Shown here piece by piece: positions 57,758-64,000 of a DNA stretch of 64,000 bases; the first letter of the stretch is position 1; each line of letters opens with the position of its first letter. Source of the stretch: Atrina japonica (taxonomy: Eukaryota; Mollusca; Bivalvia; Pterioida; Pinnidae); the NCBI GenBank assembly GCA_030159075.1, contig BROG01000477.1:62001-126000 (forward strand). The letters are read 5' to 3'. Made by a program: the position numbers and the translations under genes. The notes beneath the pieces were generated by a model that had not been told where the DNA came from, did not search any database, and saw only the letters and a program-made list of their open reading frames with translations.

Positions 57758-60700
57758 TAAATGAGAAGGAATACCATTAATATGATATATAATATTAACT
57801 TCTTCACCCTAAAGACACATTTAGACTGGCCTAAATCATGATTTATAGAAGAGTTCATTGTTTCTCAGGGGTTTTTGAGTTAAGTATCAAGTCAAGCAAA
57901 ATAAAACTATTTTTCTTCACCAGAGATTAGTTTAGTTTTATGGATACAGAAATAATAAGAGTACAGTTCACCCCTGTTATAATGCCAAACCCTCATACCT
58001 TCACTATATCTTGAAGAACAGATTGTCTCCCATTTAATTCCCTCGGTATAACACCAAAACCTGTGTGCCGCCAGCAGCCGCTGGTTCTCAGGTACAGATG
58101 GTCATTCATACATGTTAAATCCCTCAACCTTATCGCCAGACCAGGTGAAAAAATGGGTGTGAGTAAACTTCATACTAAGATGCAAAGGGAGATAACTCGA
58201 ACATCAAGTGTCATAAACTGGTATCTGGTTGTATGAACAAAGTGTAGTAGTCAGACGGGGACCAGCTTATGAGTGTCACAATTTTCAAATGTTGCTTCCT
58301 TGAAAGTTGAAAAAAATCTACACATCTTGTGTTTGCAAAGCAATTATCATACGTCAAGAAATAATTATGAGTAGATGGGATATATAAACCTAAAGCCTTT
58401 GTATTACTGGGCTGTCAAAAGTTATATTAAACAAAAGCTATGGAAGTTAACATTGGAATGTTTCCGGGTTAATGTTAGAAACCGATCTAGATTTTCTGAC
58501 CATTGAACTTGTACATGTTTTGAACGGTTTAATTTTGAAGTATAAAGACATTTTGTTTAAATTATCTTGTCTTTGTACAGCATGGAAGGATCCATAATAT
58601 GTTTACCAGAGGTCCTACGATTAAAGAGAAAATACAAAGCATATGTCTATCTAGATGAGGCTCATAGCATTGGTGCCATGGGACCAAATGGAAAAGGTGT
58701 CGTAGATTACTTTGGACTGGACCCCAGGGAAATAGATATTATGATGGGAACATTTACAAAAAGCTTTGGAGCAGCAGGTGGATACATAGGAGGAACAAAG
58801 GTAAATTGTATTGGATGGTAATTGTTTGTAAAAGATATTATATAACTACACTAACAAGAATGATTAATTTTCTCACAAAACATTACTTATGTATGTTTTA
58901 GGTATTGAAAACTATGTATATACATGTATCCTCTTTATTTACTTTCAATATTTGTTTGTGATTGGTCAGTATTTGAATGTTAAAATCATATCATATTCCA
59001 TTACAGAGACTTATCAATCATTTGCGCGTTTCATCACATGCAGCGATATACTCAAGCTCAATGCCACCCTGCATTGTTCAACAGGTTATTTCATCCATGA
59101 CCATCATGCTTGGAAGGGATGGCACTAACGAAGGTAATAATTACAGAAAATATTATTTTAGAGGACATTTTGTACTATATTTAGACTACTGTGTACCTGG
59201 AAATTTTTGCCCTTTTACATCGGAAAACATGTTCACCCCGTCTTAAATTCACCATAAATAACTATAGTCTCATGGATGGCATAAATGTCCATGCTTCAGC
59301 TATTCGGCTTGAAAATTTTGCCTTCATTTTTAAATTTGCCCTCTCAACTAAGGGCGAAAATGGTGAACAATTTTAAACAGGAGCAAAAATTTGCAGGTAG
59401 GCCTATACAGTATTTATATTGTATTTTTGTAGTAAAAATTTAGTGTTGTAATTGGTGAGGAAAACTTTTTTTTTCTGTTCATGTACTAATATTTTTGTTT
59501 TGATATTTATAATGGTACCTGTCTTCTCGTTAAAATGATTACAAATATGATCACTGTGTTTGAGTTAATGAACCAGTTATATCCCCTTTTGATCATTGAT
59601 TTATCGTCGTTCATTACAGGAAGAAAAAGAATACAACAGTTGAAATGGAACACCAGATACTTTCGCAGGAGGTTACATGAAATGGGTTTCATCATTTATG
59701 GCAACAAAGATTCTCCTGTTGTTCCTCTCCTTCTCTTTATGCCAGCAAAAATAGCGTAAGTAAATTTTGACATTGTTTTAAAAAAAACACAGTCGGACCA
59801 CCTCATAACAACCAACGTAATTCCGATAGCTTCACCTTCTGATAGGATTTTGCTGAAAACAAACATACATGTACATAATGCTTTGTACTGTTGATATAAC
59901 AGAATTTACAGTTTCTGAAAACGAAAGTATAAATTCAGAACATGAATTTTCAAGAATAAAATCTCAGGGTACAATGACAAATCTAAAAATGGTATTGGTA
60001 GTTTGTATTCAAAGAATGTGTTTTTAATGGAATTGATAAATGGTGCCCTAATTGTGAGTTTATGCAGAAAGTCAAATAAACCTTACAGTAAAACCTGCTT
60101 TACAGCGACCACCTGTGTATAAAGACTGTATGGTCACAATGACTGTTTTTTGCTCTCCCCTATAGTACCATTTGTGTACAAATCAATTTGAGCTGGCTTG
60201 ATTCAGTTAGTAGCACGCTCCACTTTTAATTGCGAGGTCATGAGTTTGAGTCCAACCGGTGGCAGGACAGATTCCTGTCCTTCAGATGAGACAGTAGAAA
60301 CAGAGGTCCCGTGTCACAGTAGGCATGTTAAAGAACCCTCACTGCTCAATGGTCGTAAGGTCCGAGCATAGGCCAAACTTTGAAGCCTTTCACCGGCATT
60401 GGTGACATCTCCATATGAGTGAAAGATTCTTGAGTGGGACGTTAAACAACAATACAATCAACTAAAACAAATCAATCTCTGTATAAAGACCACCTCCCTA
60501 TAAAGGCCCGTTTTTTGTGTCCCTAAGGAGATTGTTATATACAAGTTTCACTCTATTTCATCTATTGGCTGCATATTGCAACTTTGATCTCTATTTTTAG
60601 CCACAGTCATCTGCAGTGTGTTTCTATATTAACTCACCAACCCCTGAAGTTCCATTTGGACCTGCCCATTTCAAAGAATGGTTAACTCCACTGTCAGAAT

Positions 60701-63117
60701 TCAGTTTAATAATTTACATAATATAGGATAAGTTATTTTATCACAATTTATATAAGTACTCATCATAGCTTTATATGAGCAAACTTTTGAGGGAATTTGA
60801 ACATCTGTGGATTTAACAAAAAATCTACAAAATTAGAAATATATTACGTCAGACAGAATTCCTTGTTTCCTCTCATTTCATTGGTTTATTTTCATAAGGA
60901 CCCATTTTGAGCCATTGGCTCATATAACAAATGGCATGAATAACAATGTACTACAACATCATTTTCCATTTCACAGAGCCTTCAGTAGAGAATGTTTGAA
61001 AAATGGTTTGGGAACTGTAGTAGTGGGATTTCCAGCAACACCTATTATTGAATCTCGTGCTCGATTTTGTTTATCGGCAGCTCATACCAAGGAAATGCTT
61101 GACAAAGTAAGTAGATGTCAAATCTTGAAGAATTTGCAGTCTGGATAAATAACTACTGGTAGTTAACACTATTTAGGATATTATGTAATTCTTTAAATTC
61201 ATTTAATAATGTTTTCTAATTCTTTGTTGTAGGGAGATCTATAGTTCAGAAAAGTTTCAGCTCACTATATTTAGATTTTATATGGGGCCACCGTGGCCGA
61301 GACATTAGGGCATTGTGCTTTGATCCATGAAGTTCCTCACTTCTCATCAGGGCAGGTTTGAGTTCTGCTGGAACCTAAGCTGATTTTTGTGAGAAAGTTT
61401 GCCAGTTTACTTGCAGAAGGCCAGTGGTCTCTTCCCAGGTACATTGTATGTAACTGTGTTCTCTCCTCCACCATTAAAAACTGGCTGCCAACGTATAACT
61501 GAAAAATTGTTGGATGTGGCCTAAAACACAATTCAAAATTCAAAATTAAATTTTATCGAAACAATTTTTTTTTAACTTAATTTCCAGGCTCTACAGGTGA
61601 TAGATAAAGTTGGCGACAAACTGCGTTTGAAGTATTCTAAAATCACACCTCCAAAGTTCACAGAAGATGACATACCATTGATTAAGGTATATGAGTTATG
61701 GGAATCAATATTGCATTTACCAGTGACATATAAATGTTTGGTTTAAGTTATTTTCTGTAATTATCAACCCTTTCAACCCCAGAAACCATAATAGACTAGT
61801 CTTAACAATAGGAAGAGCATACCATTTAGATACTTAGGGGTGATAGGGTTAAATTCTTTAAAAAGTAAAGCCAGAACCCAAGCTGGGTATAGTATTTCAA
61901 ATGGACAACTGCAATTCCTACAGTGGATACATTTCCTCCATCCAGATTTTCTGTCTAGGTTATCTCCCTTGCCTTTTAGCTAAAGTAAAATCCATATAAC
62001 CTAGCGGGGTAGAGTCTCGTGAACCCTGTCTTGACCTTAACAAGTTTAATTTTAGGTATTAAAGCATAACATTAAAGTTACACTGACTAGATTAATCATT
62101 CCTACTTGTCACCATACATAAGAGAGTATCGAGTGAGGCATAAAACATTTTTCCCATACAGCTTGTCATAACGGAAAAGTGAGTGGAATCATTCATATGA
62201 TAATCAAAAGGTTACTCAGCTCTGCCAAGGTATGTGAATCAGAGTATACCTGAAGTCACTCAGCTGGGGCATTGGGAAATTTATCTGAAGATAACATCAG
62301 GGCATGTCCATATAAGCTCTATGTGTGTTGTGACATCTAGGTGGCTAAAGTGGTCTGAGCTCAGTTTCCCTCAACCAAGATGGCAGTGAGTGAATGCTAA
62401 ATCTTTGGCTCTGGAAAGCACAAGATTTCTGGTGAGAGCCAGGTTAAGTTCGACATGATACTTTTTAAACACAGTTCCTGAATTCACTTTTTGTAAAGAG
62501 CCGGGCATTAGAGATGAAAATTACAAGGCTTCTGGATGAAACTTAAATTTGGTTTTCCATGTTAGTGAGGTACATCACTCACAACATTATTTTATGATGT
62601 AGCATTATTAATGTCGCTAGGCAAAGGTATAAACGGACATTACAACAGGTTGTTGTTAGTTTCAAGTGCCCATATCTAGGACTCTTTATTTACCTTTTGT
62701 GGAATCTCTCTAGCAGCATTCACATGTTGAGTATTTGTTAATTCAGGGAACCCTCTATAATATCAGAAAATTTTGATACTTTTTGACGAAGAATTTATCC
62801 ATTTTATGCATTCAGGGAAATAATGTTGTCACAGATATATCTGTCATGCTCACTAAAATGACTAAAGAAACCTAAGTGGTGACTTTTCCTTGCTACAGAA
62901 TAACCAGATTGTCTCCCATTCCATTTAAAAGCTGTCTGCCGCTGTAAAACAAAAAATTGGCAGTTGTGTAAAAACACCATTTAAATAAAGAAATAAATCA
63001 AAAATGGATACGTCTCCATAATTTGATTAATGAGGCACTTTGAATGGACATTGTATTTATTTTCAGTGACTTATTGTCAACACTGAAATTCTATCTGTTT
63101 TTGTTTTCTTACAGTAA
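43251..63117 (+). CDS. SPTLC2: Serine palmitoyltransferase long chain base subunit 2 (whole gene, 12 coding exons + stop exon)
   Basis: PLP-dependent alpha-oxoamine synthase. It pairs with SPTLC1 in the ER membrane and condenses L-serine with palmitoyl-CoA to 3-ketosphinganine, the first step of sphingolipid synthesis. Joining 43251-43361, 48211-48390, 52398-52552, 53270-53415, 54826-54950, 56341-56434, 57439-57544, 58581-58800, 59007-59133, 59620-59755, 60977-61106, 61588-61686 and 63115-63117 gives 543 residues with no frame break; the vertebrate protein is about 560. Visible landmarks: membrane segment at about 57-76, GSYNYLGF at 161-168, DELNHASL (PLP-stacking His about 250), DEAHSIGA (Asp331, His334), and GTFTKSFG with the Schiff-base Lys at about 366. 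The C-terminal domain has [20 protein letters not shown]. All borders are GT/AG and phases agree. The first ATG in the exon is used; upstream of it is plain 5'UTR-like sequence. Identity is very secure; the exact C-terminus is less so (see the exon 13 entry). Confidence 0.96.
44599..45008. mobile_element. hAT-type MITE, 410 bp, 7/8 TSD
   Basis: Termini TAGGGCTGTC and GACAACCCTA (one mismatch as inverted repeat), flanked by CTACTAGG and CTGCTAGG. The interior has ATCGATA-rich palindromes near both ends. Related to the 26.8-kb element by terminus and subterminal style. In SPTLC2 intron 1. Confidence 0.8.
45068..45165 (+). mobile_element. SINE family 1, 3' fragment
   Basis: TTCACCGGCATTTGGTGAGG, then CATATGAGTGAAAAATTCTTG and tail CAATACAACAACAACC. 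Only about 98 bp of the 3' end remain. In SPTLC2 intron 1, just after a hAT-type MITE. Confidence 0.7.
45200..45602. mobile_element. Palindromic MITE with perfect 41-bp inverted termini
   Basis: Starts GGGCCCGAAGTCACCAAATT and ends with its exact reverse complement; 41 bp match without error. The centre contains GAGTACGGTACTCAAAATTTG. A diverged relative of the centre occurs at 63.79-63.93 kb. Target duplication not clear. In SPTLC2 intron 1. Confidence 0.82.
46725..46878. mobile_element. Palindromic repeat, CTTGAAAGACCAC type
   Basis: AGTGCAACCTATCTTGAAAG at left and CTTTCAAGACAGGTGCCACTG at right are inverted; inner GACCACTTTCATGATAG. In SPTLC2 intron 1. Related copies at 22.0, 24.0, 25.6 and 55.6 kb use CTTGAGAGACCA. 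Confidence 0.65.
48211..48390 (+). CDS. SPTLC2: SPTLC2 exon 2 (residues 38-97), membrane anchor
   Basis: Acceptor is a T/C tract ending CTCAACAG; donor is AAT|GTAAAT; phase 0/0. It encodes [19 protein letters not shown] followed by [11 protein letters not shown], matching the FEETP motif, the single N-terminal transmembrane helix and the RDFLR motif of animal SPTLC2. This anchors the subunit in the ER membrane. Confidence 0.93.
50242..50452. repeat. Paired (AT)n arrays around a 60-bp spacer
   Basis: AT runs at 50,242-50,295 and 50,356-50,451, separated by a spacer with TATATATACTCGTATATATGAG. In SPTLC2 intron 2. Confidence 0.93.
50455..51400. repeat. CA-rich degenerate satellite in SPTLC2 intron 2
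   Basis: Irregular repeats of ACACATAGACACATATCAC and CACACAAACATATC, about 950 bp. It follows two long AT runs. Confidence 0.85.
52330..52354. repeat. Poly-C tract (about 25)
   Basis: An uninterrupted C run 43 bp before SPTLC2 exon 3. Shorter poly-G/C tracts occur near 7,565, 17,965, 38,777 and 63,762. Confidence 0.9.
52398..52552 (+). CDS. SPTLC2: SPTLC2 exon 3 (residues 98-148)
   Basis: Acceptor ATTTCAG, donor GA|GTAAGT; phase 0 in, 2 out. It encodes [20 protein letters not shown] and then a [20 protein letters not shown] stretch, matching the conserved FYTRNLY and WNRPI/GA motifs at the start of the catalytic region. The upstream intron end carries a poly-C tract at 52,330-52,354. Confidence 0.94.
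52950..53195 (+). mobile_element. SINE family 2
   Basis: Head GGGGCTCCGTGGCC, body CAGTTTACTTGCAGAAGG and GGTCTCTTCCCGGGTACATT, tail ATGAAAAATTGATGAGTGTGG. In SPTLC2 intron 3, ending about 75 bp before exon 4. Confidence 0.78.
53270..53415 (+). CDS. SPTLC2: SPTLC2 exon 4 (residues 149-197)
   Basis: Acceptor TTTTTGAAG, donor CTTG|GTAGGT; phase 2 in, 1 out. It encodes [20 protein letters not shown] and a region ending [18 protein letters not shown] and the SRQE motif are hallmarks of SPT and related oxoamine synthases. The 68-bp minisatellite begins within about 50 bp of the donor. Confidence 0.95.
53450..54345. repeat. 68-bp minisatellite in SPTLC2 intron 4
   Basis: About 13 units of GACAATAGACTACACACATT + CATAATTGGGTAGACTAAAA + TACCTTTGACATAAATGC + TTACCACC. 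Core units are near-identical at 68-bp spacing; outer units are degraded. After the MITE at 54.39-54.52 kb, degraded units resume to about 54,700. Confidence 0.9.
54388..54518. mobile_element. Palindromic MITE inside the 68-bp minisatellite
   Basis: Inverted ends GGCCCGTTTTACGAAATG and CCTTTCGTAAAACGGGTC, continuing inward through TAAGTCCTAAATC / GATTTAGGACTTA. It interrupts the tandem array, which resumes near 54,525. Confidence 0.75.
54826..54950 (+). CDS. SPTLC2: SPTLC2 exon 5 (residues 198-239)
   Basis: Acceptor CACATTACAG, donor GGAAAA|GTAAGA; phase 1 in, 0 out. It encodes [20 protein letters not shown] and then [17 protein letters not shown], matching the conserved [15 protein letters not shown] of animal SPTLC2. 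Confidence 0.95.
55328..55530. mobile_element. Palindromic MITE, partner of the 14.8-kb copy
   Basis: CGTTTTGTTAGTCAGAGTTACC ends on the left and GGTAACTCTTGATAACGAAA on the right, with AACAACATTGTTTTCACAC inside. In SPTLC2 intron 5. Confidence 0.7.
55580..55766. mobile_element. Palindromic repeat, CTTGAGAGACCAC type
   Basis: ACATTGAAACGTGTCTTGAG at left and CTCAAGACAGGTTTCAATGT at right are inverted ends over about 185 bp. In SPTLC2 intron 5. Confidence 0.7.
56341..56434 (+). CDS. SPTLC2: SPTLC2 exon 6 (residues 240-270)
   Basis: Acceptor GGTTGTAG, donor AACA|GTAAGT; phase 0 in, 1 out. It encodes [20 protein letters not shown] followed by [11 protein letters not shown]. The His of DELNHAS corresponds to the residue that stacks on the PLP ring in this family. 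Confidence 0.95.
56556..56972. mobile_element. Dispersed element with AGGTCACCTGA / TCAGGTGACC ends
   Basis: TTAGGTCACCTGATCCAAGG at left; CACTCAGGTGACCGTTAATG, then CCCATTGGGCCTCTTGTTATG at right. Middle rich in AAAGGGACC-type words. In SPTLC2 intron 6. Class uncertain. Confidence 0.5.
57439..57544 (+). CDS. SPTLC2: SPTLC2 exon 7 (residues 271-305)
   Basis: Acceptor TTTCTTTGTAG, donor TACAG|GTAAAC; phase 1 in, 2 out. It encodes [20 protein letters not shown], then [15 protein letters not shown]. The conserved VEG(I/V)YSMEGS motif is split across the exon 7/8 junction. Confidence 0.95.
57671..57753. repeat. (GA)n microsatellite
   Basis: GA repeats with one AATA interruption near 57,690. In SPTLC2 intron 7. 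Confidence 0.95.
57797..57885 (+). mobile_element. Short palindromic MITE, same family
   Basis: TTAACTTCTTCACCCTAAAG, CACATTTAGACTGGCCTAA, TTCATTGTTTCTCAGGGG, TTTTTGAGTTAA. In SPTLC2 intron 7, beside the GA microsatellite. Confidence 0.68.
58581..58800 (+). CDS. SPTLC2: SPTLC2 exon 8 (residues 306-379), catalytic core
   Basis: Acceptor CTTTGTACAG, donor ACAAAG|GTAAAT; phase 2 in, 0 out. It holds most of the PLP site: [35 protein letters not shown], then [18 protein letters not shown] with the Schiff-base Lys at about 366. Asp331 (pyridine nitrogen contact) and His334 are intact, so the subunit is predicted to be catalytically active, unlike the SPTLC1 partner, which lacks the Lys. Confidence 0.97.
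59007..59133 (+). CDS. SPTLC2: SPTLC2 exon 9 (residues 380-421)
   Basis: Acceptor CATTACAG, donor GAAG|GTAATA; phase 0 in, 1 out. It encodes [20 protein letters not shown], then [20 protein letters not shown]. This matches the H(S)A.Y..S..PP....I.S region after the active-site Lys. Confidence 0.94.
59194..59399. mobile_element. Palindromic MITE, CCTGGAAATTT type
   Basis: TACCTGGAAATTTTTGCCC at left, GCAAAAATTTGCAGGTA at right as inverted ends; inner arms GAAAACATGTTCACC / AATGGTGAACAATTT. In SPTLC2 intron 9. Confidence 0.68.
59620..59755 (+). CDS. SPTLC2: SPTLC2 exon 10 (residues 422-466)
   Basis: Acceptor TCATTACAG, donor ATAGC|GTAAGT; phase 1 in, 2 out. It encodes [20 protein letters not shown], then [19 protein letters not shown], nearly identical to the conserved [24 protein letters not shown] block. 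Confidence 0.95.
60085..60177 (+). mobile_element. ACAGT-terminus repeat, left part (split by SINE)
   Basis: ACAGTAAAACCTGCTTTAC then GTGTATAAAGACTGTATGG; interrupted at 60,178 by the nested SINE and resumed at 60,477-60,548 (CTGTATAAAGACCACCTCC). Confidence 0.75.
60188..60466 (+). mobile_element. SINE family 1, full length, nested in an older repeat
   Basis: A 279-bp body between ACAAATCAAT at 60178-60187 and 60467-60476. Head GAGCTGGCTTGATTCAG, B-box GAGTTTGAGTCC, tail TTAAACAACAATACAATC. It splits a TATAAAGACC palindromic repeat whose halves resume on each side. In SPTLC2 intron 10. Confidence 0.88.
60977..61106 (+). CDS. SPTLC2: SPTLC2 exon 11 (residues 467-510)
   Basis: Acceptor CATTTCACAG, donor GACAAA|GTAAGT; phase 2 in, 0 out. 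It encodes [20 protein letters not shown], then [20 protein letters not shown], the conserved C-terminal domain of SPTLC2. Confidence 0.95.
61284..61548 (+). mobile_element. SINE family 2
   Basis: Head GGGGCCACCGTGGCCGAG, middle GAACCTAAGCTGATTTTTGT, GGTCTCTTCCCAGGTACATT, tail CTAAAACACAATTCAAAATT. In SPTLC2 intron 11. Possible 7-bp ATTTTAT duplication at the ends. Confidence 0.8.
61588..61686 (+). CDS. SPTLC2: SPTLC2 exon 12 (residues 511-543), last amino acids
   Basis: Acceptor AATTTCCAG, donor ATTAAG|GTATAT; phase 0/0. It encodes [20 protein letters not shown], then [19 protein letters not shown] matches the vertebrate LQLKYS; beyond it the tail is not conserved. If the donor is not used, the frame runs 19 codons further to a TAA near 61,746. 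Confidence 0.88.
62045..62218 (+). repeat. Dispersed repeat, partner of 29.83 kb
   Basis: CCTACTTGTCACCATACATA, AGAGAGTATCGAGTGAGGCA, CAGCTTGTCATAACGGAAAAG. In SPTLC2 intron 12. Confidence 0.6.
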
Positions 63118-63480
63118 AGCAATGGCTCATCAACAGAGATCAACGTAATCGTAACAAGTTCACTCCTTGGATGAGATCTGCAAATTGCAGATGTGTGAAA
63201 TGATTCAAAAACTTGAAGAATCTTCCACTGGACACTTCAGAAAACTCGGATAAAGCAGATTATCTTCAGATAATTTCTTATAATATGCTTGTACTTACCG
63301 TTACGGATAATCTCCACCATAGTTCTCCAATTATCTTGGTATTATCATTAAGCTTGCGAAAACGGAAAATGTTTGTAAGCAAATCACACATTTTCATCAC
63401 CTTTTTTTTTCTCAGGAAAAAAATCTGCTCAAAGAACAAAATCAGAAAAAAAATCAAGAGGAAATGTGTATCATTTTTAC
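63115..63480 (+). other. SPTLC2: SPTLC2 terminal exon: stop codon plus 3'UTR start
   Basis: A strong pyrimidine tract ends CTTACAG at 63,114. The next three bases, TAA (63,115-63,117), are an in-frame stop after phase-0 exon 12, so the exon adds no amino acids. About 60 nt at its start is richer in GC than the surroundings. No convincing AATAAA signal was seen downstream in the window, so the exon's end is arbitrary here and the real 3'UTR may run to the window edge. Confidence 0.6.
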
Positions 63481-64000
63481 ACTTCAAGGGAAATAACTCT
63501 AGATTTTATATTTAATTTAATATATTGCATATATTTTGCTATTCTGTTGGTTGTATTTATATTTATAAAAGTCATAATAGCAAGTTCATCAAACCGCTTT
63601 ATACATATGTCTATGCATAAACAACCGCAACCCACCCATTGGCCCAGGACCATCATATTCAGTAAAATTTCAATGTTTTTATTTTTATTTTTGACGATAA
63701 GAGAAGGCAAAACCTATCAATTTTTTAAAATTCAGATAAGAGACAAACAGAGTTAAATGAGCCCCCCCCCCCCAAAAAAAAAAATTTCCTGGAGTTTGGT
63801 ACTCAGAATTTTGGTATGTACTCAAACTAGTTTTGGGATATTTTTCTTTAGATGAGTCCTATTTTATATTCATGTATGTATGTGTTAAATATACGAAAAT
63901 TCAAATTACATGTTTACAGTTTGGTTGCCCTGGGCCCTGATGTTGTTGTAATTTTTCTTTTCTCTTAATATATCTTTTGTACTATATTTACTTAGTATCC

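Overview
This is a eukaryotic window, AT-rich and densely repetitive. The intron sizes, the tRNA-derived SINEs ending in CAACAATAC-type tails, the many short palindromic transposons and the frequent octamer TACATGTA suggest a lophotrochozoan animal, most likely a bivalve mollusc. The species call is inference; no species marker was seen.

The one gene that can be read end to end is SPTLC2, the catalytic subunit of serine palmitoyltransferase, on the + strand from 43,251 to 63,117. Twelve coding exons with clean GT/AG borders and matching phases give a 543-residue protein. It has an N-terminal membrane segment and the complete PLP active site. The TAA stop begins at the first base of exon 13.

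Divergently, on the - strand, a gene starts at 36,081. Its 448-nt first coding exon encodes an acidic, Pro/Ser/Glu-rich, disordered N-terminus. Small in-phase cassette exons (36, 30 and 147 nt, all phase 1/1) follow at 28.8, 23.6 and 10.9 kb. The style resembles a reticulon N-terminal half, but no reticulon homology domain was found, so the name is tentative. A possible alternative first exon (30,367-30,535) and a possible alternative last exon (22,356-22,459) also fit the phase-1 splicing scheme. Inside the first intron, on the + strand, a small gene-like exon (32,968-33,174) sits behind a perfect NRF1-type palindrome.

Everything else is intron or intergenic DNA. Region by region: 0-10.8 kb holds SINEs, a 47-bp tandem array and a GT microsatellite. 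11-23.6 kb holds a 15 x 70-bp satellite and several MITE families. 23.7-35.6 kb holds a hAT-type element with perfect 8-bp target duplications. 36.3-43.2 kb, between the divergent genes, holds a pyrimidine-rich satellite split by a 1.1-1.25 kb insertion that has an inverted partner copy. 43.4-63.1 kb holds the SPTLC2 introns, with a 41-bp-TIR palindromic element, a second hAT MITE, a CA-rich satellite, a 68-bp minisatellite interrupted by a MITE, and a SINE nested inside an older repeat.

SPTLC2 makes 3-ketosphinganine in the ER membrane. Reticulons, if the neighbour is one, shape ER tubules. No operon-like logic applies, and no prokaryotic, viral or CRISPR features were seen.
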